Source: Carya illinoinensis (lineage: Eukaryota > Streptophyta > Magnoliopsida > Fagales > Juglandaceae). From it: 64,000 nt of DNA. Positions 10,763-22,500 of the stretch are shown piece after piece (position 1 is the first letter of the stretch; each line of letters opens with the position of its first letter). Below the pieces are notes generated by a model. The model was not told where the DNA came from. It searched no databases and worked only from the letters and a program-made list of their open reading frames with translations. Where the stretch lies: contig NC_056764.1 in assembly GCF_018687715.1 (NCBI RefSeq), positions 12,867,501 through 12,931,500 on the forward strand, read 5' to 3'. The position numbers were made by a program, and so were the translations under genes.

Positions 10763-12997
10763 TGTGACGCCTCCAAATCCCCACGCACGATCATGGGAAA
10801 ATCGAGACGTCCGGATGATGACATCACGGGTCATCATCCTATCGACGTGTGCCAAGTGTGTGAAAAAGCGACGAATGTGCACGAGAAATACGCAGCGAAA
10901 AGCAAGTCAATAACTAAGTACCAGAATTTTTCTTGTTTAATACAAAACTATTCAAAACATACATAAATAAATATTACAGGACACAAACATAATTTTTAAA
11001 CTAAATACAAAGCATAAACTTCAGCACCCCGGCGGAGCCGCGTCCTCAGGCTCAGCCTCCTCCTCCTCATCCTCGATCTCTGCACCAAAATCTACGGAAC
11101 CAAAAATGGTACCGCAGGTAAGTAAAATCCAAACACCACCAGATAAAAACATATAGAACTTAAACAATATGCATGAAATGATGCCAATGTGTAAAACCCA
11201 TAAAATCATATTTTTACCACGCACGCCAAAAATCCCATTTGGCCCAAAAACATATCCTTTCCAAATATCACGCCAAAATTCATATTTGTCCCATATCCAT
11301 CTCAAACCATTATCCAATTAATCCGTATGCACCATGACCTCCCCTAGGGGTCATCCGTACACCCTGGCTCCAGTGTCACACCGCAGGTTACGACCACGCA
11401 TGTGACACCTAACAAGCGATGCCCAGTTCTGCGCCCCGCGCGTTCATAGCCAAGCATCCTCTAGCCCTCGCCAGCGAAGGGCCACAGAGTCGGTGCGTAG
11501 AGCGATGCCCAGTTCTGCGCCCGGCGCGTTCGTAGCCAAGCATCCCCTAGCCCCCCCTCCCGTCGTCGCCTAGCAACAACTCAGGGGACGTCACTCAGTT
11601 TATTCCGCTCTCGAGTGACCAGAGGAGCTCCACCGAGATAATACCCTATCCTGGCTTGGGGTCGTGATACACACGCACCCGAAAATCCACTTACGCCAAT
11701 AAAATAGGCTTTTCTCAATTAAATAAAAATGCATGTGCATGCACCATGTAAATGCGATATTAATGCACAAAATAATCAACCATCCATAAATCAATAAAAC
11801 CAAGCACTCCGTCCACAACCCATCTGACCCCCGAACTCCTCGGACTCAGTTCGGAATCAGCCAACCAACAGATAAATATTTATTGAATGAGAAAAATATA
11901 TTTAAATCTAAAAGTAGAATTTGGAAAATACTTACAGCGCTATATGGTATTTTTAGAAAGCTTGCGGCATTGCAAATGGCGGAAGGAAAGCAACGTAACA
12001 GTAAAATTTCACTGTGGCCGTAGGTTGTAAAATACTCACTTTTGAACGGGGACAAACCAAGGCTCGGGATTGATAGGGAATGGCCTTGAGATATTTATGA
12101 AGTTAAGGGAAATGAGTTTTGGCCGTCTGTGATGGTGGAAATGCCGGTCGAAGGCCAAAAAGGGGCTGAACGGAGTTGAGCTCGTGGGAGCTGCTCCGGC
12201 AATGGATCAAGGCCGGAAATGGGTGGTTTAGGTCGGCAAGAGGTAGGGGAAGAAGCTATGAAAAGATGGTGGTTGGAGGTGGTGCGACGGCGTCGGAAAC
12301 GGTGAAAAACCGTATGGCTTGGAGGAGCTCATGGCGGCTAACGGTGGCTCGGATGGAGGTGAAACTTGGTGTGGATGTTCACCGGTGAGAGGGGAAGAAA
12401 AATGGGTGGGTGGTGTAGGCCACACCACCGGCGAGCGGCGGTTCTGGGCTGCGAAAGCAACCTGCGACAGGGGCAAAAACAGAGCAGGTGCAGCGACTTC
12501 CGGCGGCTCTCGAAGGCTAACGGCTAGTCCAATGGCTCTGAAAATTGGTGGGGATGATCTCTGATGGAAGGGGAAGAGAATGGTGGTGGCGGTGCACTAA
12601 ACGGTGGCTGGACAGCCGAGAACTGGGCTGACAAACAAGCGGCGACGAAAGGAGAAAAAGGAGCTGCTGCGTATGCGGGAGAGGAGGAAGAAGAAAGAAA
12701 AAGAAAAGGAAGAAAAAGAAGGAAAAAGAAAGAAAAAGAAAAAAAAAAGAAAATAAAAGAAAATAAAAGAAAAGAAAAAATAAGGGAAAGAAATGAGGTC
12801 CAGTCCTCACTCCGGAAACCAAAACAGATCCGCCGAAAACGATATTAAAAATCGTAAAACGACTAAAATAAATTAAACACAACATCAAATAAATAAAAAC
12901 TAATTAAAATACATTAATTTAAAATAAATAAACTAATATATTAATTAAATTAAAAACAACAATTCAGTGAAAATACACGTAAAAGCGGGTCATCACA
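10763..12997 (-). mobile_element. Solo LTR (2235 bp) inserted in the Helitron helicase
   Basis: The plus strand reads TGTGACGCC at the left and GGGTCATCACA at the right; in its own direction the LTR starts TGTGATGACCCGC and ends GGCGTCACA. It is flanked by a perfect 5-bp duplication, tattg, at 10758-10762 and 12998-13002. Removing the LTR and one tattg restores the helicase reading (KNIV, then FTELL). No internal retroelement sequence is present, so this is a solo LTR left by LTR-LTR recombination. It holds a purine-rich tract near 12680-12790 and an internal duplication of about 86 bp (11416 and 11502). The open frames inside it are low-complexity and not genes. A second copy of the family lies at 49872-52089. 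Confidence 0.92.
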
Positions 12998-13228
12998 TAT
13001 TGTGTTTACAGAATTACTTACATTATCATGTTTGAATTAATGTTATACAGGTAACTAGATTTAATTGTATAGTTTCGATTTATTGTGTATTATAATATTC
13101 TTCTCTATATGTCTAATATTCAGTCATTTATTTAAATGTCTTCTTCATTTATGTTAGTAATTTATGAATTTAAATTAAGATCTGTTATACTTATAAATAT
13201 GATATTTTTGTATATGAAAAGGGAAAAA

Positions 13229-14705
13229 ATGTGGATGGTGTATACATCAATAAAGGATATCACTCCGAAAACAAAAAACTGGAAGATTAAGATGATCGTT
13301 GCGGAAAAGTCACCTAAACAAATAAGCCAACGCACAGCAGTGAAGTACCAAAATTTGATATTAATTGATAAAGAGGTATAATATTTGTTAGCATATATTA
13401 TGTTTCCAATTTTCAATATCCTTTGAAATTAGAGGTTCTTGTATTCTATATTATTATTAAAAAATATCAATTACATTAAATTTATTTATTTATCTTTTTA
13501 CGACATTTTTTGTTTAAAAAAATACAAAAATTATTTAAAATAATTAGTATAGTAAAATAATCCTCATAATTTTATATAATACACTACTAATCACAATTAT
13601 TTTTATTATTGGTTCAGGAAAATCGAGTGCAGTCGACAATGTTTGGAACTGATATTGACCCTCGAGAGAACATTTTAAAAATTTTACAGTCCTATTATAT
13701 CATCGATGCATATGTCAAACCAGTAGATCCAAAATACCAAATTGAAGAATATCAATATCAATGGACCCTGAACTCAAAAACAACAATAGAAGATGTTCCA
13801 CAGAAAGAAGAGCAAATAGATGCACTGAAATATGAGATCGTCCCATTCAAGGACTTGGAGGCTTATAGAGGGTCGATTGGAGAAATAGGTAATTTAATTT
13901 AAATTTTATTATAAATTAATTATCAATAAATTAACATTTCACATTCAAATATTTAGATATTTTAGCTGTCGCAATTAAAATTAAGCCAATTAAAGAGATA
14001 ACGACAGCATCTGGACCAACAACGATCCGGGAGATATATGTTATTGATGAAAGGTAAAAAATTCTTATAACTTCTCATCTCTTTTAAAATTGAATTCCAA
14101 TATTAATTTAGGAATATTTTATTAACTCTTTTAATTATTTCAATCTTGTAGCTTGAACCCCATATGTTTGACTATGTGGGGTCGATTTGTCCAAGACGAA
14201 TGTCAGAAAATATAAGATATTATTGAAGATAAGCCGATAATTCTTGGAACAAAAATATCTGTTGGATCATATAACGGTATTTATAATAATAAAACAGTTT
14301 AGATATTTTTCCATATCGTATATATCAGCACTAATATTGATGTCAATTTCATCAAAGGATTGTCTCTATCATCACGTCCATCAAGTACCTTTATAATCAA
14401 TCCCCTTCTTCCTGAGGCAGCTGCAATAAAGCAATGGTAATTCTTGAAAATTAAAAATGACATATTAATGCATTTTTATTAGAGTTATTTATGTCATTTA
14501 CATGTATATTTCATTTCCTTACATTATTATTCTTTTCTGAATTTTAAGGGCGGAGAATAACGATTTGATAATTAGAAGTATTATTGCAAGATCCTTGACC
14601 TACCCATCTGCATCACTGTCACCTGTTGGTATTCGGGAAATTGTGAAGAATTGTGAAATTACATATAAACTAAGCAAACGTGCATTGCATGTTGCTTTCA
14701 CCTAG
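13229..14705 (+). pseudogene. RPA1-like (OB-fold) protein carried by the Helitron, six exons
   Basis: This relative of the large subunit of replication protein A, a single-strand DNA binder, is a common Helitron passenger. Exons by splice-site and frame fit: 13229-13375, 13618-13888, 13957-14053, 14152-14276, 14358-14436 and 14549-14705. All introns are GT-AG and the phases join cleanly. The product begins MWMVYTSIKDITP and includes YQNLILIDKE, VQSTMFGTDID and IYVIDERSLNP; the last exon ends at a TAG at 14703-14705. One in-frame TAA at 14213-14215 in exon 4 (after DECQKI) truncates it. The C-terminal part is short compared with full RPA1. It lies about 190 bp after the helicase frame ends, on the same strand. 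Family assignment is firm; function is lost or doubtful. Confidence 0.8.
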
Positions 14706-17042
14706 TATAATAAAAAATAGCTATTCTAACGTGGAGACTAATATAAATAGAATAGTTAAAATCTAAATTCATCTTATATTTATCAAAATTATCGTTTATA
14801 TACGCATAATCCATTCACAATACTTTTAGTAAATCAACTTTACAAGTTGTCAAGTTGCCTCTTTCTCTCTCGGTGCAAGACATCCCTACACATTAAATAT
14901 GTTTATTCATCTATTTTTATTTTTTAATAATTAAGAAAGTAATTATTAATGAAATTTCTATATTTTTTTATTTTTTTAATAATTAAAAATGTTTAAAAAG
15001 TATTAAAACTAATTAAAAAACTCATTTATACTCTTATATATAAATAGTATAAACATTTGATAGTTACCTAACATTGCCCTTTGAAAAACACGAAAAGCCA
15101 ATCCTATTTTCTCTTGCCTCCTTTTCGTGTTTTTAAAATCTAAAATGAGGTGTCTCTCTTTTGGCCCATCTTCCATCCACTATGTATTTTGTTTCTTACC
15201 GTCAATGGGATTAAAAATTATCATTAATTTATTAGGCAACAATGTTGATGCTAACTAGGCAACATGCACTACATACAATTTTATAATGGCAAGTTTGTAT
15301 ATATAGTCAATTTTAAAACGAGTATAATTTATTATTAAAAATTAATTTATTTTATTAAATCTTAAATTTATCTAATTTTTTAAATTTATACATTTTTAAA
15401 CTGCATTCATTTATCTTTCACTCAATAATTCGTTATTTTATAATTTTAATCTATCATTGTTCATAACAACATACTTCAAAGTTCCCACTCCTTTCGATTA
15501 TCATATACAAAAACTAAAACAATCTACCGAATCGAATAATTTAATTATGAGTCATATAACATACATTTATTTTTATGTATTTTATCATTAATTTAATTAT
15601 CTCATAATTTTGTGAATATTAATTAAATTGTTTGAGTTAAAATATTTTTTTGAGTTTTGAAAAATGAGAAAGAAAATGTTAGATAAACATAAGAATTAAT
15701 ATTTGTAATTATAGAGTGCACACTCATTTTTAAAAAAATGAGTAAATATGTGATCCACATAAAAATATTAATTTTTAAATAGTAAATTTCACTTTTTTTC
15801 AAAAGGAGTAGACCATGTTTGCACAACTAATGACTGTAGTTAGTATTACTCAATAAAAATATTATAAAATTGAAAATTTGTTTGAATTTTTAAAAAATTT
15901 GATTGATTTTTGTGTTTTGTTTAAAATTTAGAAAAATTAAAGATTTAAAATTGAAAAGTATGTTTTGTTTGAATGATATTTTTGGAAAAAAGTATCCTTA
16001 GAATAGTCTCCAAAAACAAATTAAAAAAAAAAATAATTATTAGATAAATAATATTAGATATAATCTTAACATGTACAAGTTACAAGCTTTGCATACAATC
16101 ATTGAAAAATCCAAGAGAAATTCGAGACATGTAAAAACAATAATTTCGGTTTTTTTTTTTAAAGCACTTAGAATTTATACACTTTAAAATTATATATAAC
16201 ATTATTAAAAAAGTAATATTGGATTTGGAAGAGGAGAAGATTTAAAAAGATTTGATACGATTGATAATAATTCTTTAATTTGGAAAGAATATGAAATGGC
16301 ATCACTTCAAAATCTTTTTCCCGCATTAACATTTAACAAACCTGATCATGAAAGTCACGTCTGGTAACAAGAATATACTATGCAGCATATGCCCCCAAAT
16401 TGATGGTGTTAGCGCTGATGAGGAAAGAGGCTTTAAATTATTTTTTTAATTTTAAATGTGGGTATTTTTTTAATATTAAGAATAATAAAATAATTATAAT
16501 CATTCTACTAAATTGTCATATTTTAAAATATTGCCGCGAAAAGAAATATGTATAAAGTTAATATAAGAACGTTGGGCAAGTGACACTACAATGGACAAAT
16601 TGATTAATAAATAGATTTGAGTAATGCTAAGAATAAATTTCAAATGCAAAAATATTGTAGAAGCCTTTTAAAAAATAATAATTTTTTTATTTTTATTTTA
16701 TAATGAGATCCATTTTTTAATATAAAAGAAAGAAATGATTTGTATAAATCTTAAATAGATAAGTTTCGTGCAAACTTTTGTAAAAAAGTAAACCTCAAAT
16801 TGAAAAAATGTAAAAAAATATTTTTTTAGTAGAACCCACTTTTTTACAAAGGGCTCATATGAGACTTATTTATTCGGAGTTTATACCTAATATTGTTCTG
16901 TAAAAATAAATAGAAAAACTTAGTAATAATTTTTTAAAAATATATTATATATTATTTAATAATAATAATAAGGTAAAATTTTAAAAATAAATAGCATTAT
17001 AATAATATTTTATATAATTTTTGTGTTTTTTATTGTACCTGA
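14706..17042. other. AT-rich intergenic region
   Basis: No gene was seen. The sequence is very AT-rich, with short poly-A and poly-T runs. The piece at about 16620-16900 (GAGTAATGCTAAGAATAAATT) resembles the ends of short MITE-like repeats seen elsewhere in the window. Confidence 0.5.
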
Positions 17043-17212
17043 TGCAGTTTGGATAATAAGTTGAGATGATATGAGTTAAGATAAGAGTTTAATAAAATAT
17101 TATTAGAATATTATTATTTTAATATTATTATTATTTTAAAATTAAAATTATTTATTATATTTTATTTATTATTTTAAATTATCCTAATAGATTAATAAAA
17201 TGGATTTGGGCA
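17043..17212 (+). mobile_element. Degenerate Tourist-like MITE
   Basis: GTTTGGATAATAAGTTGAGATGATATGAG is followed by AATAAAATATTATTAGAAT. This matches, in the opposite direction, the internal order of the better-preserved MITE at 43517-43726. The far end is eroded. It lies within 150 bp of the CARB core promoter. Confidence 0.55.
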
Positions 17213-17287
17213 AGTGACAATTTGGGCCTCGACTTCTGTCAGCACGACCCGCCCCAGTTTAACGCCTGGACAGCGACATCGCCACTA

Positions 17288-17355
17288 CTAAACCCTAGTC
17301 TTTTCAAGTTGTCCTGTTTGCCTTTTCCACCACTTTTTGTTCCACTTTTATATAT
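17288..17355 (+). promoter_or_regulatory. CARB core promoter: telo-box-like motif and TATA box
   Basis: AAACCCTAG at about 17289-17297 resembles the plant telo-box (AAACCCTAA) common in promoters of growth and protein-synthesis genes. TTTATATATCC at about 17346-17356 is a good TATA box about 150 bp upstream of the ATG, leaving a CT-rich leader. Transcription probably starts near 17380. Inferred from sequence only. Confidence 0.55.
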
Positions 17356-17503
17356 CCAACCAGGTCAGCCTCCATTATCAACCTTCTCCAATATCTTCTC
17401 AGCCTCCATTTGATTATTCTCTAATCTCTCTCTCTATCTCTAGCTCCGTTTTTGTATGTTGCAGTTTCTCCGAACTTGTTGAAGAGAGTGACATTCAGCG
17501 ACC

Positions 17504-19548
17504 ATGGGCTATTGCATCAACTGTGATACTCTGTCTTCCAAGTTCGCTCTTTCGCGACCGTCTTCCATTTCCTCTCACTTCAAACGCTTGTTGTCGAAAC
17601 CAAACAGTGACCGGGTACTTTTCTGCTCCAACGAGCTCCGCAATAAGAGATACTTAGCCCCTTTAAGCCTCCGACCATGGCCGGTTCAGCTCGCTCGGCA
17701 CGAGGTGGACTATCGGTCCCGAGTCGGATCGGTTCAAAGCAAACAATCGGACGTCTCCATCGCCGATTCGAGACCCAAGTTGGGGAAAAGGACCGACCTG
17801 AAGAAGATTATGATAATCGGGGCTGGGCCCATTGTGATCGGGCAGGCATGCGAGTTCGATTACTCGGGCACTCAAGCTTGCAAGGCGCTCCGCGAGGAGG
17901 GATACGAGGTCATTCTGATCAATTCTAACCCGGCCACGATCATGACCGACCCGGATTTGGCTGATAGGACCTACATTGCGCCGATGACTCCAGAATTAAT
18001 CGAGCAGGTGCTCGAGAAGGAGCGACCCGACGCTCTATTGCCCACCATGGGCGGCCAGACAGCGCTGAACCTCGCGGTGGCGTTGGCAGAGAGTGGCGCG
18101 CTCGACAAATACGGCGTCGAATTGATCGGTGCCAAGCTCGAGGCCATCAAGAAAGCAGAGGATAGAGACTTGTTTAAGCAGGCCATGAAGAGCATCGGGA
18201 TTAAAACGCCGCCGTCGGGGATTGCCAACACGTTAGATGAGTGCATAGAAATTGCGAACAATATTGAGTTTCCATTGATTATCAGGCCCGCCTTCACTTT
18301 AGGAGGTACCGGCGGCGGTATTGCTTATAATAAGGAGGAATTTGAAACCATATGTAAGGCTGGGCTTGCAGCGAGCCTGACTTCGCAGGTTTTGGTGGAA
18401 AAATCTCTGCTAGGATGGAAGGAGTATGAACTCGAGGTCATGAGAGACCTGGCCGACAACGTGGTCATTATATGTTCCATTGAGAATATCGACCCGATGG
18501 GAGTTCATACTGGGGATTCGATTACTGTGGCGCCAGCCCAGACATTGACCGATAAGGAGTACCAGCGGCTTCGGGATTACTCCATAGCTATTATTCGGGA
18601 AATTGGGGTTGAGTGTGGTGGTTCCAATGTGCAGTTTGCCGTTAATCCTCAAGATGGTGAGGTGATGGTGATTGAGATGAACCCGAGGGTGTCGCGGTCC
18701 TCGGCTCTGGCATCGAAGGCTACAGGGTTTCCGATAGCTAAGATGGCCGCTAAGTTGTCCATCGGTTATTCGTTGGATCAGATTCCAAATGACATCACAA
18801 AAAAGACCCCAGCTAGTTTCGAGCCTTCAATAGATTATGTGGTGACTAAGGCAAGTGTTTCTTTTTAGCTTTAGTAGCATCGTTGTTGTTATTCAGAATC
18901 AAGATTATCTTGTCTCTTAAAATATGAATTAAGTAATTCTATACTATATAGTGGGTTTAGTTTGAAAAGATATAAGTGCATTTTAGTGTATGCGATCCCA
19001 CGTTACTTATATTCTCCGTTTCACACTTGTCTCCTATTTTAAATCTTTTCAGGGCAGTTGTTCTGCACTTGTTCAGTTTCAGTGTACTTATAAAAAAAAA
19101 AAAAAAAAAGAGTTGTTCTGCACATGCTGTCCCCCCCGCCCCCCTCTTCTCTCTGCTTTCTTTGACATTTATCGTCGGAGCTTTAATATCATACGCGAGC
19201 TGTTTTCATCTTACGTTGATATGACATTTATCTAAGAGTTTGGAGAGGACTAAAGTGCAGCTTGGCAACCATTACCCAAATGATTAATAACTTCCTTTTT
19301 CGGCCCCTCTACCAAATCTGGGTGCCATCAAATGTTGCAACAACTAGAGTTGTCTCGAGTACTAGAGCATTTTGTATACAGTTGTATCACAAAAAAGAAC
19401 GATTTCGTACAATTTGGCTTGCCTTTTCTTTAAGTAAATGATCAATCTTGGCAGAAGTGGTCTTATTTTCTTATTTGATTGCCATCATGCATTTTTCAGA
19501 GACAAAATTATATATGCATGTTAATGGCTTGAAGAGAAAGAGATCTCC

Positions 19549-19585
<37 letters not shown>

Positions 19586-22500
19586 GGGGGCGCTTGAAAG
19601 AAAATAAATTTTATACTAATAATGTTTAAGATTGATGCTATGTTCAAAATTGAGCCATGATTATCCATTAGCTCTTGCTAACTTCCACTAATATTTTTTG
19701 TTAGATTCTACACATGCAGGAAGGAATAGAGTCTTTCTTGTTCCCCCCTCCTCATCCTACTTATCAATTTGCTTTTCATCAACTTTGACATGCAGATCCC
19801 CCGGTTTGCATTCGAGAAGTTCCCTGGTTCTCAGCCATTACTGACAACTCAAATGAAATCTGTTGGTGAGTCCATGGCAGTAGGCCGCACGTTCCAGGAA
19901 TCCTTCCAGAAAGCAGTTCGATCACTGGAATGTGGCTACTCAGGATGGGGTTGTGCACAGGTTAAAGAACTTGAAAGGGAATGGGAAGAGTTGAAGTATA
20001 CCCTTCGGGTCCCTAATCCAGATCGAATCCATGCCATATACGCTGCAATGAAGAAGGGGATGAAGGTAGATGATATTCATGAGCTGAGTTTCATTGACAA
20101 ATGGTTCCTCACACAGCTTAAAGAGCTAGTAGATGTGGAACAGTTCCTCCTTGTTCGTAGTTTGTCTGATTTGACCAAGAGCGACTTCTATGAGGTGAAG
20201 AGAAGAGGTTTCAGTGATAAGCAGATTGCCTTTGCAACTAAGTCCACTGAGAAAGAAGTCCGATCAAAGCGTTTGTCTTTGGGTGTGACTCCAGCATATA
20301 AGCGAGTAGATACTTGTGCAGCAGAGTTTGAGGCAAATACTCCTTACATGTACTCTTCCTATGATTTTGAGTGTGAGTCAGCTCCAACTCAAAGGAGGAA
20401 GGTTTTGATTTTAGGTGGAGGACCAAATCGGATTGGTCAGGGGATTGAATTTGACTATTGCTGTTGCCATACATCCTTTGCCCTTCAGGTTTGTCCTGTT
20501 GACTATTTTTTTTTCCTCCATCTCCTCTTTTTATATTGTGTTTCTCTCATTAAGAGAACCAGGCCAATCTATCATGCATGGACAGTTTATTGACATGAGA
20601 AGGCAACAAACTACTAGCTGAATCATATTGCCATATGAGAAAATTTATTTATAAGCCTTATTTTTTACACACCCAACACACTGCCAATGTGGAAGCTTTC
20701 CACATCAACTATGCTAAAAGATGATTGGTGTTTTGATTTTTTTAAAGTTGTAATGGGTCCCACTATAGGTGGTGTGCTAACTCACCGGCTTATGTGTAGC
20801 AAAACTCATTTCCATATATTATTTGGTTATTTGAATGATCAAACATCCTAGCCATGAGTCTTCTACTATAGGCTCTTGAATTAGGTGTGTTGAACTTTTG
20901 ATTTGGAGTCGGAAGTAGATAAATTTAGTTAGATACTTTATTGGTAGCCTATGGTTGGATAGAAATATTTAAGATGAGTTTGATAAACAATTGTGGAATT
21001 CATATTCTATTTTAAAATGTCCAAATTTTATAAGATGGAAAAAATGAATAGAAGAAACAAGCCTGTTTATTCTTGATTCTTTGTTTACCTCATAAAATTG
21101 TAATGGGCAGCATCAAATGACATTTATGGATCACATATGAACTTCATTCATGATAAAATGAATGTGTTTAATTAATTGTCGCACACGTATGCATGCATGG
21201 GATTAGTATTATTAATGAAAACGTGTTATCTAAACACAATCTTTTACTGATTAAATCTTTGATTTCACTGTGACGTATCTGTGGTTAGTTTTAATATATG
21301 TTTAACCAGATTGGATTTGGATCATTTCTAATCCCTTGTCTGCCAAAATGATGATTTAATTCCTGTAATTGTTGGAAACCAGTCCAAAAAGTGGTCTACT
21401 CATTGTATATTTGGATGGGATAGTGGTATAAAAAAACCTGGTTTTACCAGGCCTTGTTGCTCTAATATGGTTAATCCTTATTGCGGCCATAATGATCATT
21501 GGTTAATTGATGTGATTATACAAAAACAGTCCAAAAATGGCCCAGTGACTGTATATTTAAATGAATTGACGACTATATTCTTAGAAGCCTGGCTGCACAT
21601 GGTCTTGTTGCTTTAATGTGCTAACTATTAGTTTTATCATTATATTTTCTTCTTTTCCCATTTTGCAGGAAGCAGGATATGAGACAATCATGATGAATTC
21701 AAATCCTGAAACAGTATCAACTGATTATGATACGAGTGATCGTCTATACTTTGAGCCCCTGACCATTGAAGATGTCATAAACATAATTGATTTGGAACGA
21801 CCTGATGGAATCATTGTGCAATTTGGGGGTCAAACACCACTGAAGCTGGCTCTCCCAATCCAGCGTTATTTAGATGAACACAAGCCCAAGTGTGCCAGTG
21901 GGGCGGGGCTTGTACGGATTTGGGGTACATCGCCTGATTCCATAGATGCAGCTGAAGATAGAGAGAGGTTTAATGCAATATTGAAAGAGTTAAACATTGA
22001 CCAGCCAAAAGGAGGAATTGCCAAGAGCGACAGTGATGCCATTGCCATTGCCGCAGACATTGGGTATCCTGTTGTTGTCCGGCCTTCATATGTATTGGGT
22101 GGCCGTGCAATGGAGATTGTATATAGTGATGAAAAGCTTGTGAAATACCTGGAAAATGCTGTTGAGGTGGATCCAGAACGACCTGTATTGATTGACAGGT
22201 ATTTATCTGATGCTATTGAGATTGATGTTGATGCACTTGCTGACTCACAAGGTAATGTGGTGATTGGTGGGATCATGGAGCACATCGAGCAGGCTGGCGT
22301 CCATTCGGGTGACTCGGCTTGCATGATTCCAACACAAACTGTCCCAGCTTCTTGCTTGGACACAATTAGGTTATGGACTACAAAGTTGGCTAAGAGGCTG
22401 AATGTATGTGGTCTCATGAATTGCCAGTATGCAATTACAGTTTCAAGGGAGGTTTACTTGCTCGAGGCAAATCCTCGTGCTTCCCGTACTGTTCCATTTG

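Larger units (their letters stand above)
5787..14705 (+). mobile_element. Decayed Helitron with Rep/helicase and RPA-like genes
   Basis: Two degenerate genes in the same orientation, a Rep/Pif1-helicase and an OB-fold RPA-like protein, are the usual cargo of autonomous plant Helitrons. The extent given is that of the recognisable coding sequence. I could not fix the true 5' TC end or the 3' hairpin plus CTRR end. A CTAGT overlaps the RPA stop codon at 14702, but no strong hairpin precedes it. A 2.2-kb solo LTR interrupts the element at 10763-12997. Every gene is broken, so the copy cannot move on its own. Confidence 0.8.

Noticed and set aside
12228..12888. Several overlapping open frames on both strands
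   Set aside because: They lie inside the solo LTR, are low-complexity (Lys/Glu or Phe/Leu rich) and have no domain or conserved start.
14690..14710. CTAGT at the end of the RPA gene as the Helitron 3' terminus
   Set aside because: The sequence fits CTRRT, but no convincing stem-loop 10-12 bases upstream, so the terminus cannot be claimed.
17337..17657. 106-codon frame overlapping the CARB start region
   Set aside because: It runs through the TATA box, the leader and the transit-peptide coding region in another frame; it has no conservation and is a shadow of CARB.
21866..22417. 183-codon minus-strand frame inside CARB exon 3
   Set aside because: Antisense shadow of a well-conserved coding exon.
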